Positions 1 to 8,361 of a stretch of DNA of 64,000 bases are shown piece by piece; the stretch's first letter is position 1; each line of letters starts with the position of its first letter. The notes beneath the pieces were generated by a model. That model had not been told where the DNA came from. It worked only from the letters and a program-made list of their open reading frames with translations, and did no database searches. The DNA is from Bacillus sp. Marseille-P3661 (GTDB lineage Bacteria; Bacillota; Bacilli; Bacillales; Bacillaceae_J): contig NZ_LT965953.1 of NCBI RefSeq assembly GCF_900240995.1, forward strand, positions 2,174,556 through 2,238,555, written 5' to 3'. The position numbers were made by a program, and so were the translations under genes.

Positions 1-1348
1 TTTTACTAGGGAATTTCTTTTCTAATATTTTTTGCTCGTACATGCTAACCACATGGATCACATCAGCGCTCTTAAATAATTTTGTTTCGATCCGTTTCCA
101 TCTTAGATACTCTTTTTTTATTTTTGGACTCTTGGTTACTTTATATCTTCTAAATTCCCTTAAATAATGAATATCAATGGCATTATAAAAAATTTTACCT
201 CTACAGTATTTTTTTATGGAGTCGATATATTTAATAGAGGTATGCGGTCTTATTAAATATACATAATGAAAATAACGGCCATATTTTCTAATCCAATTTT
301 TTATAGTTTTAAAGTATTCATATCCGTATAATATTTCAATGCCCATTTGTTCAAGTTCTGTAGCATATGGTTCATGTTTCACGAAATTATCTGTAATAAA
401 TACGACGCGAAGTCCTAATTTTACAAAGACTTTTAAATAATTGTAAATATATTTGCTTCCAGCATCCATATCATACATTGGGACATGATGATCAATGACA
501 AGAATCGATTTCTTATTTCTACTTCGATCTCTTGCTAAAAATATGTTCCGTCTAGTTTCAAAGTGCTCTCGATTAAGAGTTTCTTTCCACTTGTCTCTAA
601 ATTTCATCTTATTATCTAAAATATATTTTTTCATGGCATCTTTACCATTGGTACCATGTTCAAAATGGATGACTACCGACAATGGTTGATATACGACTTT
701 ATAGCCGTGGTTTCTTACTTCAAATGCTAAATCAGTATCTTCATAATAAGAAGGTATAAATCTTTCATCATATCCACCAATTTCCCGCCAAAGACTAGCT
801 CGAATCATTGTGCAAGCTCCCGTAATGTAGTCTACTTCTTTAACATAGTTAAATTGTGGTTGATTCGCATCTAACCCTTTACCATAATTCCATGGAGTAG
901 CGTCCCTCCATACAATACCTCCCGCTTCCTGAAGACGACCATCCGGATAAATTAATTTAGAACCAACCATTCCAATTCTCTCATCATTTTCAATTGTATC
1001 TACAAGAACCGAAAGCCACTTTTCAGTAACTAAAGTATCATTATTTAATAATAAAATATATTTACCCCTTGCAAATTTAGCCGCATGATTACATCCCAAC
1101 AAATATCCCCGATTAGTGCCATCACGTAGGACATTGATATTTTCTACATATTTCGATATATTTGTGGTTTCATCAGTGGATCCATTATCATTTAAGATGA
1201 TTTCATATGGTATATCCTCGGTATATTCCTTAATTGAATTCAGACAAGCATAGGTTAAGTTCCATTTATTGTGAACAGAGATAATAATCGAAACTACTGG
1301 GGTATCTTCAAATTTAAATATAATTTTAGATTCGCTTAGATTTTCCAC
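1..1348 (-). CDS. Large two-domain glycosyltransferase (GT2 + second GT domain), 3' end outside window
   Basis: The open frame runs from a GTG at 1348 (GGAG about 8 bases upstream) down to the left edge with no stop, so the C-terminus is missing. The first ~250 residues are a family 2 glycosyltransferase: VVSIIISVHNKW start, LNDNGSTDETT nucleotide-binding segment, NRGYLLGCNHAA, and LLLNNDT at the DxD position. From about residue 280 a second domain begins with ILVIDHHVPMYDMDAGS, followed by IEILYGYEYF and FYNAIDIHYLREFRRY, which resembles the N-terminal part of GT4-like domains in O-antigen/rhamnan-type transferases. Such fusions add successive sugars to a surface polysaccharide at the cytoplasmic membrane. 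Family assignment is firm; donor and acceptor are unknown. Confidence 0.85.
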   Translation of the reverse strand, partial: MENLSESKIIFKFEDTPVVSIIISVHNKWNLTYACLNSIKEYTEDIPYEIILNDNGSTDETTNISKYVENINVLRDGTNRGYLLGCNHAAKFARGKYILLLNNDTLVTEKWLSVLVDTIENDERIGMVGSKLIYPDGRLQEAGGIVWRDATPWNYGKGLDANQPQFNYVKEVDYITGACTMIRASLWREIGGYDERFIPSYYEDTDLAFEVRNHGYKVVYQPLSVVIHFEHGTNGKDAMKKYILDNKMKFRDKWKETLNREHFETRRNIFLARDRSRNKKSILVIDHHVPMYDMDAGSKYIYNYLKVFVKLGLRVVFITDNFVKHEPYATELEQMGIEILYGYEYFKTIKNWIRKYGRYFHYVYLIRPHTSIKYIDSIKKYCRGKIFYNAIDIHYLREFRRYKVTKSPKIKKEYLRWKRIETKLFKSADVIHVVSMYEQKILEKKFPSK

Positions 1349-1696
1349 TATTTATTCTCCTTTGCCATGAACAGTTTGACTTAATAAATTTGAAAATTGG
1401 TTAATATCATCAGTATGTTGATAGTATATGTTCTGGGTAAATATCGGTATAGGAAAAACACCTAGGTTAATATGAAAATAGACCCCCTTTGGCTAGTCCT
1501 ATGAGGCTGACATGGTAAAAAAGGATTTAATTCGCAGATCATCATTCAAAAAAAGTACATAAAAAACTCAGGTTACTTTGTACAATTCACAAAATTAACC
1601 CGCTATAAATATTACAAGTAATATTATTTAGAAGGATTAGAGAGATGACAAACCTCCCTATATGTCTCATGAAAATCTCATTTTTGGAAATAATAT
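1349..1696. other. Intergenic gap, no gene seen
   Basis: About 350 AT-rich bases between the partial glycosyltransferase and manC, both on the minus strand. I see no open frame with a ribosome binding site and no clean terminator with a U tract. It presumably holds the promoter of the glycosyltransferase. Confidence 0.5.
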
Positions 1697-3049
1697 TCAT
1701 TTAGAACAATGAGTTTCAATTTCTTCCCAAGTCATAAATAATCGAACTATATCTTCTTCAATAAGCTGGTTTCCCATCTGCACTTCAATCATTTCTAAAT
1801 CAGTAATAGCTTTTACACCATGTTCTTCACCTTGGTCAATCTTTAATACGTCACCGGGTTTAATAGGCTTTATTTGTCCTTTATAAGCAAATAATCCATG
1901 CCCTTCAGTTATCGTCCATACCTCTTTACGATAATGATGGAGCTGGTAGCTTAAATTCTTTCCCGCATCCACTTTAATACGTTTAATAAGAACTTGATTT
2001 TGATCGGTTTCTTGAAAATCAATACATTGATACCATCCCCACCGGCGTTCCTCATACATCGGTCGCCGATTTATATCTGAAATGATCTCCTTCAAATTTG
2101 AACTTTTAGTTTTGTCACTTACAAGAATACCATCGGGACTTACAGTTATAATGGCATTATCAATACCATTCACCACTACAGGTGTATTTAGTGTATTAAT
2201 GAGATGTGTATTATTACAATCGTTTATTTTACCCATACCATTAATGTTAGGTAACTCTTGTGAAATGGTATCCCAACTTCCCAGGTCTTTCCAATTTCCA
2301 GAATAAGGTAAAGAAACTACTTTTTTATTCTGTTGCACGACTTCATAATCAAAACTTGTCTTCTTTATTTGATCAAAATTAGATACCAACTCGTCATATT
2401 CGATTGGAAGCTTATTGTCTCTTAAAATATTTAAAATAAAACTTAACCTAAACATAAAAAGTCCACTATTCCACAAAGCTTGTTGTGAAATGAGCTCTTT
2501 TGCTTTTTCAATGTTAGGCTTTTCAATAAAAGTCGAGACATTGTAATAGTCTTTATCGATAGGTTGCGTTTTTATATAGCCATATTTATCAGTTGGATAT
2601 AAAGGGGTTAATCCTATGAGACCAATATTTGCTCCTGAATCATTTACCGCTATAGAAAGATCATTGAGTTTAGAGTAGTATTCCGGTTCAACATAAGAGT
2701 CTACGGGAATAACTCCAATGAATTCATCCTTTTTCACATCGGTCAGAGAATACAAATAGGAACAGCCAAGAAGAATAGCTGGAAATGTATCTCGTTGTTC
2801 TGGCTCGATGATTGTATTGATCTTTGCTCCCAACTGACTATATAGAACATCCAATTGTTTATGGTTTGTAATAATATAACTTGAATCGTGTAAATTTAGC
2901 TGTTTTAATTGATGATAAACCCGCTGAACCATCGATTGAGGAACCCCATCCTCATTCTTTAGCACTTTTAAAAACTGCTTAGAATATATATCATTTGATA
3001 GTGGCCATAACCGCTTTCCTGAACCTCCCGTTAAAATTAATAATTTCAT
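1697..3049 (-). CDS. manC: Mannose-1-phosphate guanylyltransferase (ManC type, with C-terminal cupin)
   Basis: Makes GDP-mannose from mannose-1-phosphate and GTP, a sugar donor for surface polysaccharide. The 450-residue protein starts MKLLILTGGSGKRLWPLS, the nucleotidyltransferase signature GGxGxRLWPLS, and continues with a QFLKVL segment, an IGLTPLYPTDKYGYI segment and FIEKP. A second part from about residue 345 has the ISOMERASE/cupin signature of type II enzymes (WGWYQCID, SYQLHHYRKEVWTITEGHG, KPGDVLKI). The ATG at 3049 is chosen over an earlier in-frame start because GGGAG sits 8 bases upstream and the sequence then begins at the conserved motif. It is divergent from the glycosyltransferase genes on the other side. 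No phosphomannomutase lies in the window. Confidence 0.9.
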   Translation of the reverse strand: MKLLILTGGSGKRLWPLSNDIYSKQFLKVLKNEDGVPQSMVQRVYHQLKQLNLHDSSYIITNHKQLDVLYSQLGAKINTIIEPEQRDTFPAILLGCSYLYSLTDVKKDEFIGVIPVDSYVEPEYYSKLNDLSIAVNDSGANIGLIGLTPLYPTDKYGYIKTQPIDKDYYNVSTFIEKPNIEKAKELISQQALWNSGLFMFRLSFILNILRDNKLPIEYDELVSNFDQIKKTSFDYEVVQQNKKVVSLPYSGNWKDLGSWDTISQELPNINGMGKINDCNNTHLINTLNTPVVVNGIDNAIITVSPDGILVSDKTKSSNLKEIISDINRRPMYEERRWGWYQCIDFQETDQNQVLIKRIKVDAGKNLSYQLHHYRKEVWTITEGHGLFAYKGQIKPIKPGDVLKIDQGEEHGVKAITDLEMIEVQMGNQLIEEDIVRLFMTWEEIETHCSK

Positions 3050-3248
3050 TAGTAAACTCCCCCATTGGTTATAGATAAGCTTAACAACTAAGAACACTTT
3101 TAACTTTCAATAGCGTATGTAGTATGTTCTGTCGTTGTAACGGCATATAACCAGTTAAAGAAGCGAGTACTGATTTCTTCATATAATCATTTTATATATT
3201 TAATAACATATACTTTACATAGGCTTAAAAATGGAGGTGTGATAAAAC

Positions 3249-4049
3249 TTGATCACAAGTGAGCATCAGGAGCACAGTGAAGTGAAAATAGATATTCTCA
3301 TACCTGCTATTGAAAAAGATCAAAAAACCCTACCATTAGTTATTGATGGAGTAAGAAAGAATATCATGCACCCTATCGGGGATATATATATTGTTGCACC
3401 CGACAACAAAAGGATTAAATATGTTTGCAAAAAAAAAGAATGCACATTTATTGATGAGAAAACAGTTCTCCCAATATCAAAAGAAATTATAAATTATCGC
3501 ACCGATAAATGGGATAGATCTGGATGGATGTTGCAACAGTTATTAAAACTTAGCGGTGATGTTATATGCTCTCAAAATTATTTCTTAGTAATTGATGCTG
3601 ATACAGTACTAATACGTCCCCATCACTTTATAAGGGAGCAGAAAACGATTTTCTTTTGTAGAGATTGGAGTCATGATCAATATTTTAACACGTATGAAAC
3701 TCTTCTCGGATATCGTGCTATGGCACCTAGATCTTTTGTGGCACATTATATGTTATTTGAAAAGGAACTTCTTTATAAACTTAAAAATGCTATAGAAACA
3801 AAACATGATAAAAGTTGGTACTTAGCTATTATTGAAACAATCAGCAACAGAATAAAATTTGCATTTTCAGAGTTTGAAACTTATGGAAACTTTGTATATA
3901 AGCATTATCCCGATCAGCTTATTCTTGAAAAATCTTTAAATAAAGCGTGTAAAAGAAGAAGAATATCGAGACAATATATTAATAAATTATCCGATCATTA
4001 CATGTCAGTCTCTTTCCACAATCGAAAATGGTATTCAATAAATAAATAA
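3249..4049 (+). CDS. DUF6492-like probable glycosyltransferase
   Basis: A 266-residue soluble protein. The segment IDILIPAIEKDQKTLPLVID resembles the start of GT-A folds, and VIDADTVLIRPHHF carries a DxD-type acidic motif, as in the DUF6492 family found in polysaccharide loci. Start is TTG at 3249 with GGAGGT ten bases upstream; there is no better ATG before the conserved region. It is the first of three co-directional genes, 47 bases ahead of a GT4 gene, so a role in assembling or modifying the same polysaccharide is likely. The sugar is unknown. Confidence 0.65.
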   Translation: MITSEHQEHSEVKIDILIPAIEKDQKTLPLVIDGVRKNIMHPIGDIYIVAPDNKRIKYVCKKKECTFIDEKTVLPISKEIINYRTDKWDRSGWMLQQLLKLSGDVICSQNYFLVIDADTVLIRPHHFIREQKTIFFCRDWSHDQYFNTYETLLGYRAMAPRSFVAHYMLFEKELLYKLKNAIETKHDKSWYLAIIETISNRIKFAFSEFETYGNFVYKHYPDQLILEKSLNKACKRRRISRQYINKLSDHYMSVSFHNRKWYSINK

Positions 4050-4096
4050 ATAAATAAATCAGCCGATATGATTTGATTCTGAAGGTGTGATTATTA

Positions 4097-5263
4097 GTGA
4101 CAGATTATCAGGTGATTTGGCGTGGTCCTGTACTTAAAAACAACGGTTTAGGAATTGCCAGCAGAGAGTATGCATTAGCTTTAGACCGTCAAAATGTCGA
4201 TATTAAAGTAGATGCTAAATATACTAAGTCTGCAAAAATGGTTCAAAATACCAGCCCAAGATTGCAAGATTTAATCCAAAAGCCTTATTCGCCAAACAAG
4301 CCCAAGGTCCTTATTCATCATAAATTACCTTACAGCATCGATATAGATTTAGAAAAAAAAACATGTGAATATGTAATATTGAACACTGTTTGGGAAACGT
4401 CTAGAATACCACAGCGGTGGTTTCCAACTATAAATAAGTTTGATGCAGTATTTGTACCTTCTCTCCATAACAAGATTGCTTTAATTAATAGTGGGGTTAA
4501 TATCCCCATTTATATAGCCCCACATGGCGTAAATACCAACCTGTTCAGTCCAGATAATAAACCTTATCCATTAAAAAATATAAACGGAAGATTTATATTT
4601 ATATCCATTTTTGGTTTCCAACATCGAAAAAACCCAGAAGGATTATTAAAAGCATATTGGGAAGAATTTTCTGCTCAGGATAACGTTGCCTTAGTAATAA
4701 AAATCAATGGATATGGTTATCAAAAAAAGAAAGGTCGGATCAAGCAGAAAATTAAATGGTATAAATCATTTCTTGGATTTAAGAAAAATACTGCACCCAT
4801 ATATCTAATTACGGATCATTTAAATCTAGAGCAGATTAGCGGTCTATATACATTAGGTAAAGCGTTTGTATTACCTACAAGAGGGGAAGGAGTGTGCTTA
4901 CCATTCCTTGAAGCGTTATCCAGCAGAGTTCCTGTGATTACTACAGCTTGGGGAGGACATATGGATTTTATAAATGAAAAAAATTCATTTTTAATAGACT
5001 ATGAGTTATGTAAACCAGCAAATAGTATGAAACGAGCAATTTCTCAAAGGTTCCAGCATTTATTTACAGAAGAAGGGCAGTTATGGGCCGAACCAAATAT
5101 TGATTCCTTAAAAAGACAGATGAGAAAAGCGTATGAAAATCCAAACCTCTGTACGATTAAGGGGCAAAATGGAAGAAACGATATGCTTATGCATTCCTGG
5201 GATCGTGCAGGTCTTATTTTCAAGCAAAGTATTGAAAGTGTGATTTTCAATGAAACAAATTAA
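4097..5263 (+). CDS. GT4-type glycosyltransferase
   Basis: A 388-residue GT-B glycosyltransferase. The acceptor half contains VIWRGPVLKNNGLGIASREYA; the donor half begins near residue 165 with FIFISIFGFQHRKNPEGLLKAY and has PTRGEGVCLPFLEALSS, matching the E-x7-E signature of GT4 that binds the nucleotide sugar. Start is GTG at 4097 with AAGGTG about ten bases upstream. Its 3' end overlaps the next glycosyltransferase by 14 bases, implying translational coupling. It probably transfers a sugar (perhaps mannose, given manC next door) to a polysaccharide precursor. Confidence 0.85.
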   Translation: MTDYQVIWRGPVLKNNGLGIASREYALALDRQNVDIKVDAKYTKSAKMVQNTSPRLQDLIQKPYSPNKPKVLIHHKLPYSIDIDLEKKTCEYVILNTVWETSRIPQRWFPTINKFDAVFVPSLHNKIALINSGVNIPIYIAPHGVNTNLFSPDNKPYPLKNINGRFIFISIFGFQHRKNPEGLLKAYWEEFSAQDNVALVIKINGYGYQKKKGRIKQKIKWYKSFLGFKKNTAPIYLITDHLNLEQISGLYTLGKAFVLPTRGEGVCLPFLEALSSRVPVITTAWGGHMDFINEKNSFLIDYELCKPANSMKRAISQRFQHLFTEEGQLWAEPNIDSLKRQMRKAYENPNLCTIKGQNGRNDMLMHSWDRAGLIFKQSIESVIFNETN

Positions 5264-6287
5264 AATTATCATTTGCAATACTACAATACCTTTTGTTACA
5301 GGGGGAAATGAATTATTTGCCCAAAGATTAACAGAAGAATTTAACTCGGCTGGGTATAATGCAGAATTGATTTCCTTCCCCTTTTTATTGAAAGGATTTA
5401 GAAAAAATTATCTTATCAATAATTGCAACGTTTGGAAGACTCTTGACCTTTCTAAGTCAGCTGATGTTGTTATTCCTCTGAAATTTCCTTCTTGGATGGT
5501 GAAGCATCAAAACAAGATTGTTTATTTAAATCATCAATTTAGAAGAGCTTATGATCTTTTTAACAGTCCTTATGGCCCGGTAAAAAACCAAATAACTTAT
5601 TCTGCAAAAGAATATGTAAAAAATAGTGATACTAAATATTTGGGAACGAGCAAAAAATTATTTTCAGTTTCTAAAAATGTACAAAAACGACTATATCTTT
5701 ATAATAAATTGGAAAGTGAAGTCCTTTATCACTCTTTACCTTACGAAGGGAAATATTTCCACAACACTTATGGAGATTATATCCTTGGAGTTGGCAGATT
5801 GGTAAAAATTAAACGGTTTGATTTATTAATACAAGCTATGTCTCATACTCAAAGCCCTGCTCGCTGTATTATTGCAGGAACCGGTAATCAATTTAAACCG
5901 CTGCAAAAACTTGTTCATACATTGGGTGTTGAACACAAAGTAATATTGCTCGGTTGGGTTAGTGATGATGATTTAATTAAGTTATACGCTAATTCTTTAG
6001 GGGTTTATTATGCTCCTATTGATGAAGACTATGGACTTGTTACACTAGAAGCATTTAAGTCTTATAAACCTGTATTAACTACCCCCGATTCAGGTGAAAT
6101 CTTGGAATTTGTAAAACCAGGATTTAGTGGAGAAGTTCTCCCTAAGGATCCTGTAATCTTTGCTGAACAAATTGACCGTTGGTATTACGATCGCACAAAA
6201 GTTGAACAGCTAGGAAAAAATGGTTATGAAATAGTTAATGACATTAGCTGGTCAAAATGTATAAGCCGCTTAGCTGAATTCTTTTAG
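5250..6287 (+). CDS. GT4-type glycosyltransferase
   Basis: A 345-residue GT-B enzyme. Key segments are VTGGNELFAQRLTEEFNSAG (glycine-rich acceptor loop), ILGVGRLVKIKRFDLLIQAM (start of the donor domain, as in WbaZ/mannosyltransferase-like GT4 proteins), LGWVSDDDLIKLYANS and DEDYGLVTLEAFKS (E-x7-E motif). The ATG lies inside the end of the upstream gene. It closes the plus-strand polysaccharide group; 220 bases of AT-rich DNA follow. Family is secure; substrate is unknown. Confidence 0.87.
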   Translation: MKQIKIIICNTTIPFVTGGNELFAQRLTEEFNSAGYNAELISFPFLLKGFRKNYLINNCNVWKTLDLSKSADVVIPLKFPSWMVKHQNKIVYLNHQFRRAYDLFNSPYGPVKNQITYSAKEYVKNSDTKYLGTSKKLFSVSKNVQKRLYLYNKLESEVLYHSLPYEGKYFHNTYGDYILGVGRLVKIKRFDLLIQAMSHTQSPARCIIAGTGNQFKPLQKLVHTLGVEHKVILLGWVSDDDLIKLYANSLGVYYAPIDEDYGLVTLEAFKSYKPVLTTPDSGEILEFVKPGFSGEVLPKDPVIFAEQIDRWYYDRTKVEQLGKNGYEIVNDISWSKCISRLAEFF

Positions 6288-6509
6288 CTATTATAATTGT
6301 TTTTATTTTTTCTTCTATAAAGAACATAAACAACTAAGGTAGTGGCAATATATGTTATTCAAATAAAATGACATTCCATAAGAACTTTCCATGTATTTTT
6401 CAACCTAATAAACTCCTTCTATCCAAATATCACGATATTTTCCATCTATATTTTTTAATAATGAACAAAAAATATAACGAAGATAAATATTTCTATAGGA
6501 GGAGTTACA

Positions 6510-7511
6510 GTGTTTAAGAAAACGTTAAGTATACTAGCAACATCTACGTTATTTTTTGGACTGGTTGCTTGTGGTGGAAACAATACAGATCAGCCACTAA
6601 CTAGTAGAATAGATAATCAAAGAACAACACAAGGAAATCCATTACCTGTAAGGGATAATGGAATTTATGATGGTACACTTACCGAGGACTACAATGGTAA
6701 GCAAACTAATTTTAAAAATGTAGGTAATGGGACCGATAATCATAACTTAAATATTTCTGCTTCAAATACGTCTGTCTCAAGTGATAAATACCCGCATACT
6801 AAAGCAATACTTATACAAGATGCTAAATATAAAGCGATATCCATGGACCCAACCGAAGCTGCTGAGTTACAAAAACAACTTCAACAACAGTTAAAACAAC
6901 AGCTAAGGAGAGCAATCCCAAATCAACAACAAGCTGCTCCATTGCCTGAACAACAAGCTCCTGCTCAAGAGCAACAGCAAGCTCAGCCGAAACAACAAGC
7001 TCCTGCTCAAGAGCAACAGCAGGCTCAGCCGAAACAACAAGCTCCTGCTCAAGAGCAACAGCAAGCTCAGCCAAAAGAGCAAGCTCCGACTCAAGAACAA
7101 CAAGCTCAGTCGAAACAGGAAGCTCCTGCAGGTATAAGTCAATATGCACAACAAGTTATTGATTTAACAAATCAACAACGGGCAAATGCAGGACTTCCTG
7201 CATTAAAAGCTGATGCACAGTTAAGTGGTGTAGCCTTAAAAAAATCAGAAGATATGCAACAAAATAATTATTTTTCACATACAAGTCCAACATATGGATC
7301 TCCTTTTGATATGATGAGGGATTTTGGAGTCACATATAATTCAGCAGGCGAGAATATAGCACAAGGACAACGAACACCACAGGAAGTTGTACAAGCTTGG
7401 ATGAACAGTCCTGGGCACAAAGCAAATATTTTAAGTGAAAAATTCACACATATTGGTGTTGGCCATGAACAAGCGGGCAATCACTGGACGCAAATGTTTG
7501 TTGGAAGATAA
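6510..7511 (+). CDS. CAP/SCP-domain lipoprotein with Gln/Pro-rich linker (YkwD-like)
   Basis: A 333-residue secreted lipoprotein. A basic N-terminus and hydrophobic core end in the lipobox LVAC with Cys21 as the lipidated residue. Residues ~110-210 are a low-complexity linker including a 14-residue repeat, QQAPAQEQQQAQPK, three times plus variants. Residues ~213-333 form a CAP domain (QVIDLTNQQRANAGLPALK, FSHTSP, AGENIAQGQ, NSPGHKANIL, HIGVG), with the His and Glu positions conserved in the family. GTG start at 6510 with AGGAGG seven bases upstream. Bacterial CAP proteins of this type are common in spore formers, and their biochemical role is poorly known. The linker probably carries the domain out through the cell wall. 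Confidence 0.88.
   Translation: MFKKTLSILATSTLFFGLVACGGNNTDQPLTSRIDNQRTTQGNPLPVRDNGIYDGTLTEDYNGKQTNFKNVGNGTDNHNLNISASNTSVSSDKYPHTKAILIQDAKYKAISMDPTEAAELQKQLQQQLKQQLRRAIPNQQQAAPLPEQQAPAQEQQQAQPKQQAPAQEQQQAQPKQQAPAQEQQQAQPKEQAPTQEQQAQSKQEAPAGISQYAQQVIDLTNQQRANAGLPALKADAQLSGVALKKSEDMQQNNYFSHTSPTYGSPFDMMRDFGVTYNSAGENIAQGQRTPQEVVQAWMNSPGHKANILSEKFTHIGVGHEQAGNHWTQMFVGR
6951..7115 (+). repeat. 42-bp in-frame tandem repeat in the CAP lipoprotein
   Basis: Three near-identical 42-base units at 6951-6992, 6993-7034 and 7035-7076, then a degenerate 39-base unit to 7115. They encode the 14-residue QQAPAQEQQQAQPK unit. Because the unit is a multiple of three, copy-number change would alter linker length without breaking the frame. 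Confidence 0.9.
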
Positions 7512-7560
7512 TTCTTTAGAATAGAAAGTATTATAAGAATAAAAAATTAATGTCAAGATA

Positions 7561-7592
7561 ACAGTATAAACTTTAAGTTTATACTGTTTTTA
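7561..7592 (+). terminator. Intrinsic terminator after the CAP lipoprotein
   Basis: A perfect 12-bp inverted repeat (ACAGTATAAACT / AGTTTATACTGT) with a TTA loop, followed by a run of T. It lies 50 bases after the lipoprotein stop. Confidence 0.85.
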
Positions 7593-7705
7593 TATTTTGA
7601 TGACAAATAAAAAATTAAACAACCAATATATGGTTAAAACTTAAGGGAAATGGATAAATTATTTAATAAAAACTTGTTTTTATTAATTCTAGGAGGAGAG
7701 TTACC

Positions 7706-7927
7706 ATGCAGTTAGTAAGCAATATGGAATTTGAAATAAAAAGCAACTTCATGCCTAACTTAAACAACTCAAATAAATTAAGAATACTAGAAGTTACACC
7801 TGGAAGTGTAATTGTGCAAATGCAAAATTCAAACAGACGAGGCGTATTTCCGCTAGACAATTTTCAATATTGGATTAAAAGAAATTCACTTGTATATGTT
7901 GATAGTCAAGAGGAGAAAACTTCATAG
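7706..7927 (+). CDS. Small hypothetical protein (73 aa)
   Basis: A 73-residue protein with no recognised family. The ATG follows a strong AGGAGGAGAG site. The sequence has a short beta-rich pattern (LRILEVTPGSVIVQMQ, GVFPLDNFQYWI) and no signal peptide or membrane segment. It stands alone between two hairpins, so it is probably a single-gene unit. Function not known. Confidence 0.6.
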   Translation: MQLVSNMEFEIKSNFMPNLNNSNKLRILEVTPGSVIVQMQNSNRRGVFPLDNFQYWIKRNSLVYVDSQEEKTS

Positions 7928-7953
7928 CTATTGTTACTGTAACAATAGCTATG
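7923..7953 (+). terminator. Perfect 15-bp inverted repeat over the stop codon
   Basis: CATAGCTATTGTTAC and its exact complement are separated by one base, and the left arm contains the TAG stop of the small upstream gene. No U tract follows on the plus strand, so it could be an RNA-stabilising hairpin or an operator rather than a normal terminator. Confidence 0.5.
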
Positions 7954-7987
7954 TATAATCATCACTTTTTAAAGAATCTGTGATACA

Positions 7988-8170
7988 TCAATGCATTCCT
8001 TTCCACTCACCTTGATTCTTAGAAGACTTTTCGTTTTTAGCCTTTTCCTTATGCGCTCGATTAGTATTAGCACTACCAAATTCCTTCGAAAATTCTGCAT
8101 CTGTTTTACTTGGATCAAATCCACGCTTGTTCTTTTGGGCTGCATCATTTTTCTTAGTCCGTTTTGCCAT
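7988..8170 (-). CDS. Small basic protein, possibly a minor spore protein (60 aa)
   Basis: Begins MAKRTKKNDAAQKNKRGFD; the ATG at 8170 has GAAGGAGGG upstream, which decides it over an earlier in-frame start. It is rich in Lys, Asn, Ser and Glu with no hydrophobic segment. The stretch AEFSKEFGSANTN resembles the GQFGTEFASETN-type core of gamma small acid-soluble spore proteins and of other tiny spore proteins of Bacillus. This is a weak resemblance, and family membership is an inference. Confidence 0.55.
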   Translation of the reverse strand: MAKRTKKNDAAQKNKRGFDPSKTDAEFSKEFGSANTNRAHKEKAKNEKSSKNQGEWKGMH

Positions 8171-8282
8171 GAATATCCCTCCTTCTTTTTTAGTATGAGA
8201 ACTCAAAAGAGAAATATTCGTTTTGTTTTTTTGAAATCAGATTGACAAGGAAAGGTACGAATTAAATAACTGAAACCAGACT

Positions 8283-8302
8283 TTTTCTATAGCTATAGAA
8301 AA
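8283..8302. repeat. 20-bp perfect palindrome downstream of the diguanylate cyclase
   Basis: TTTTCTATAGCTATAGAAAA, flanked by GACT/AGTC that extend the pairing with one bulged base. It lies 60 bases beyond the stop of the minus-strand GGDEF gene and upstream of the small basic protein gene. It could end transcription of the former or be an operator for the latter. Confidence 0.5.
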
Positions 8303-8361
8303 TAGTCAAACGATATTAACCCATTACTTTTAGTAATAACATGAATTTAACAGCAGCAAGT

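Noticed and set aside
1540..1600. Inverted GTAC-containing words in the gap before manC
   Set aside because: Pairing is short and not followed by a U tract; it does not make a convincing terminator or operator.
6823..7154. Two minus-strand frames opposite the Gln-rich repeat
   Set aside because: They are antisense shadows of the repeat in the CAP lipoprotein gene, with repetitive Leu/Ser composition and no ribosome binding site.
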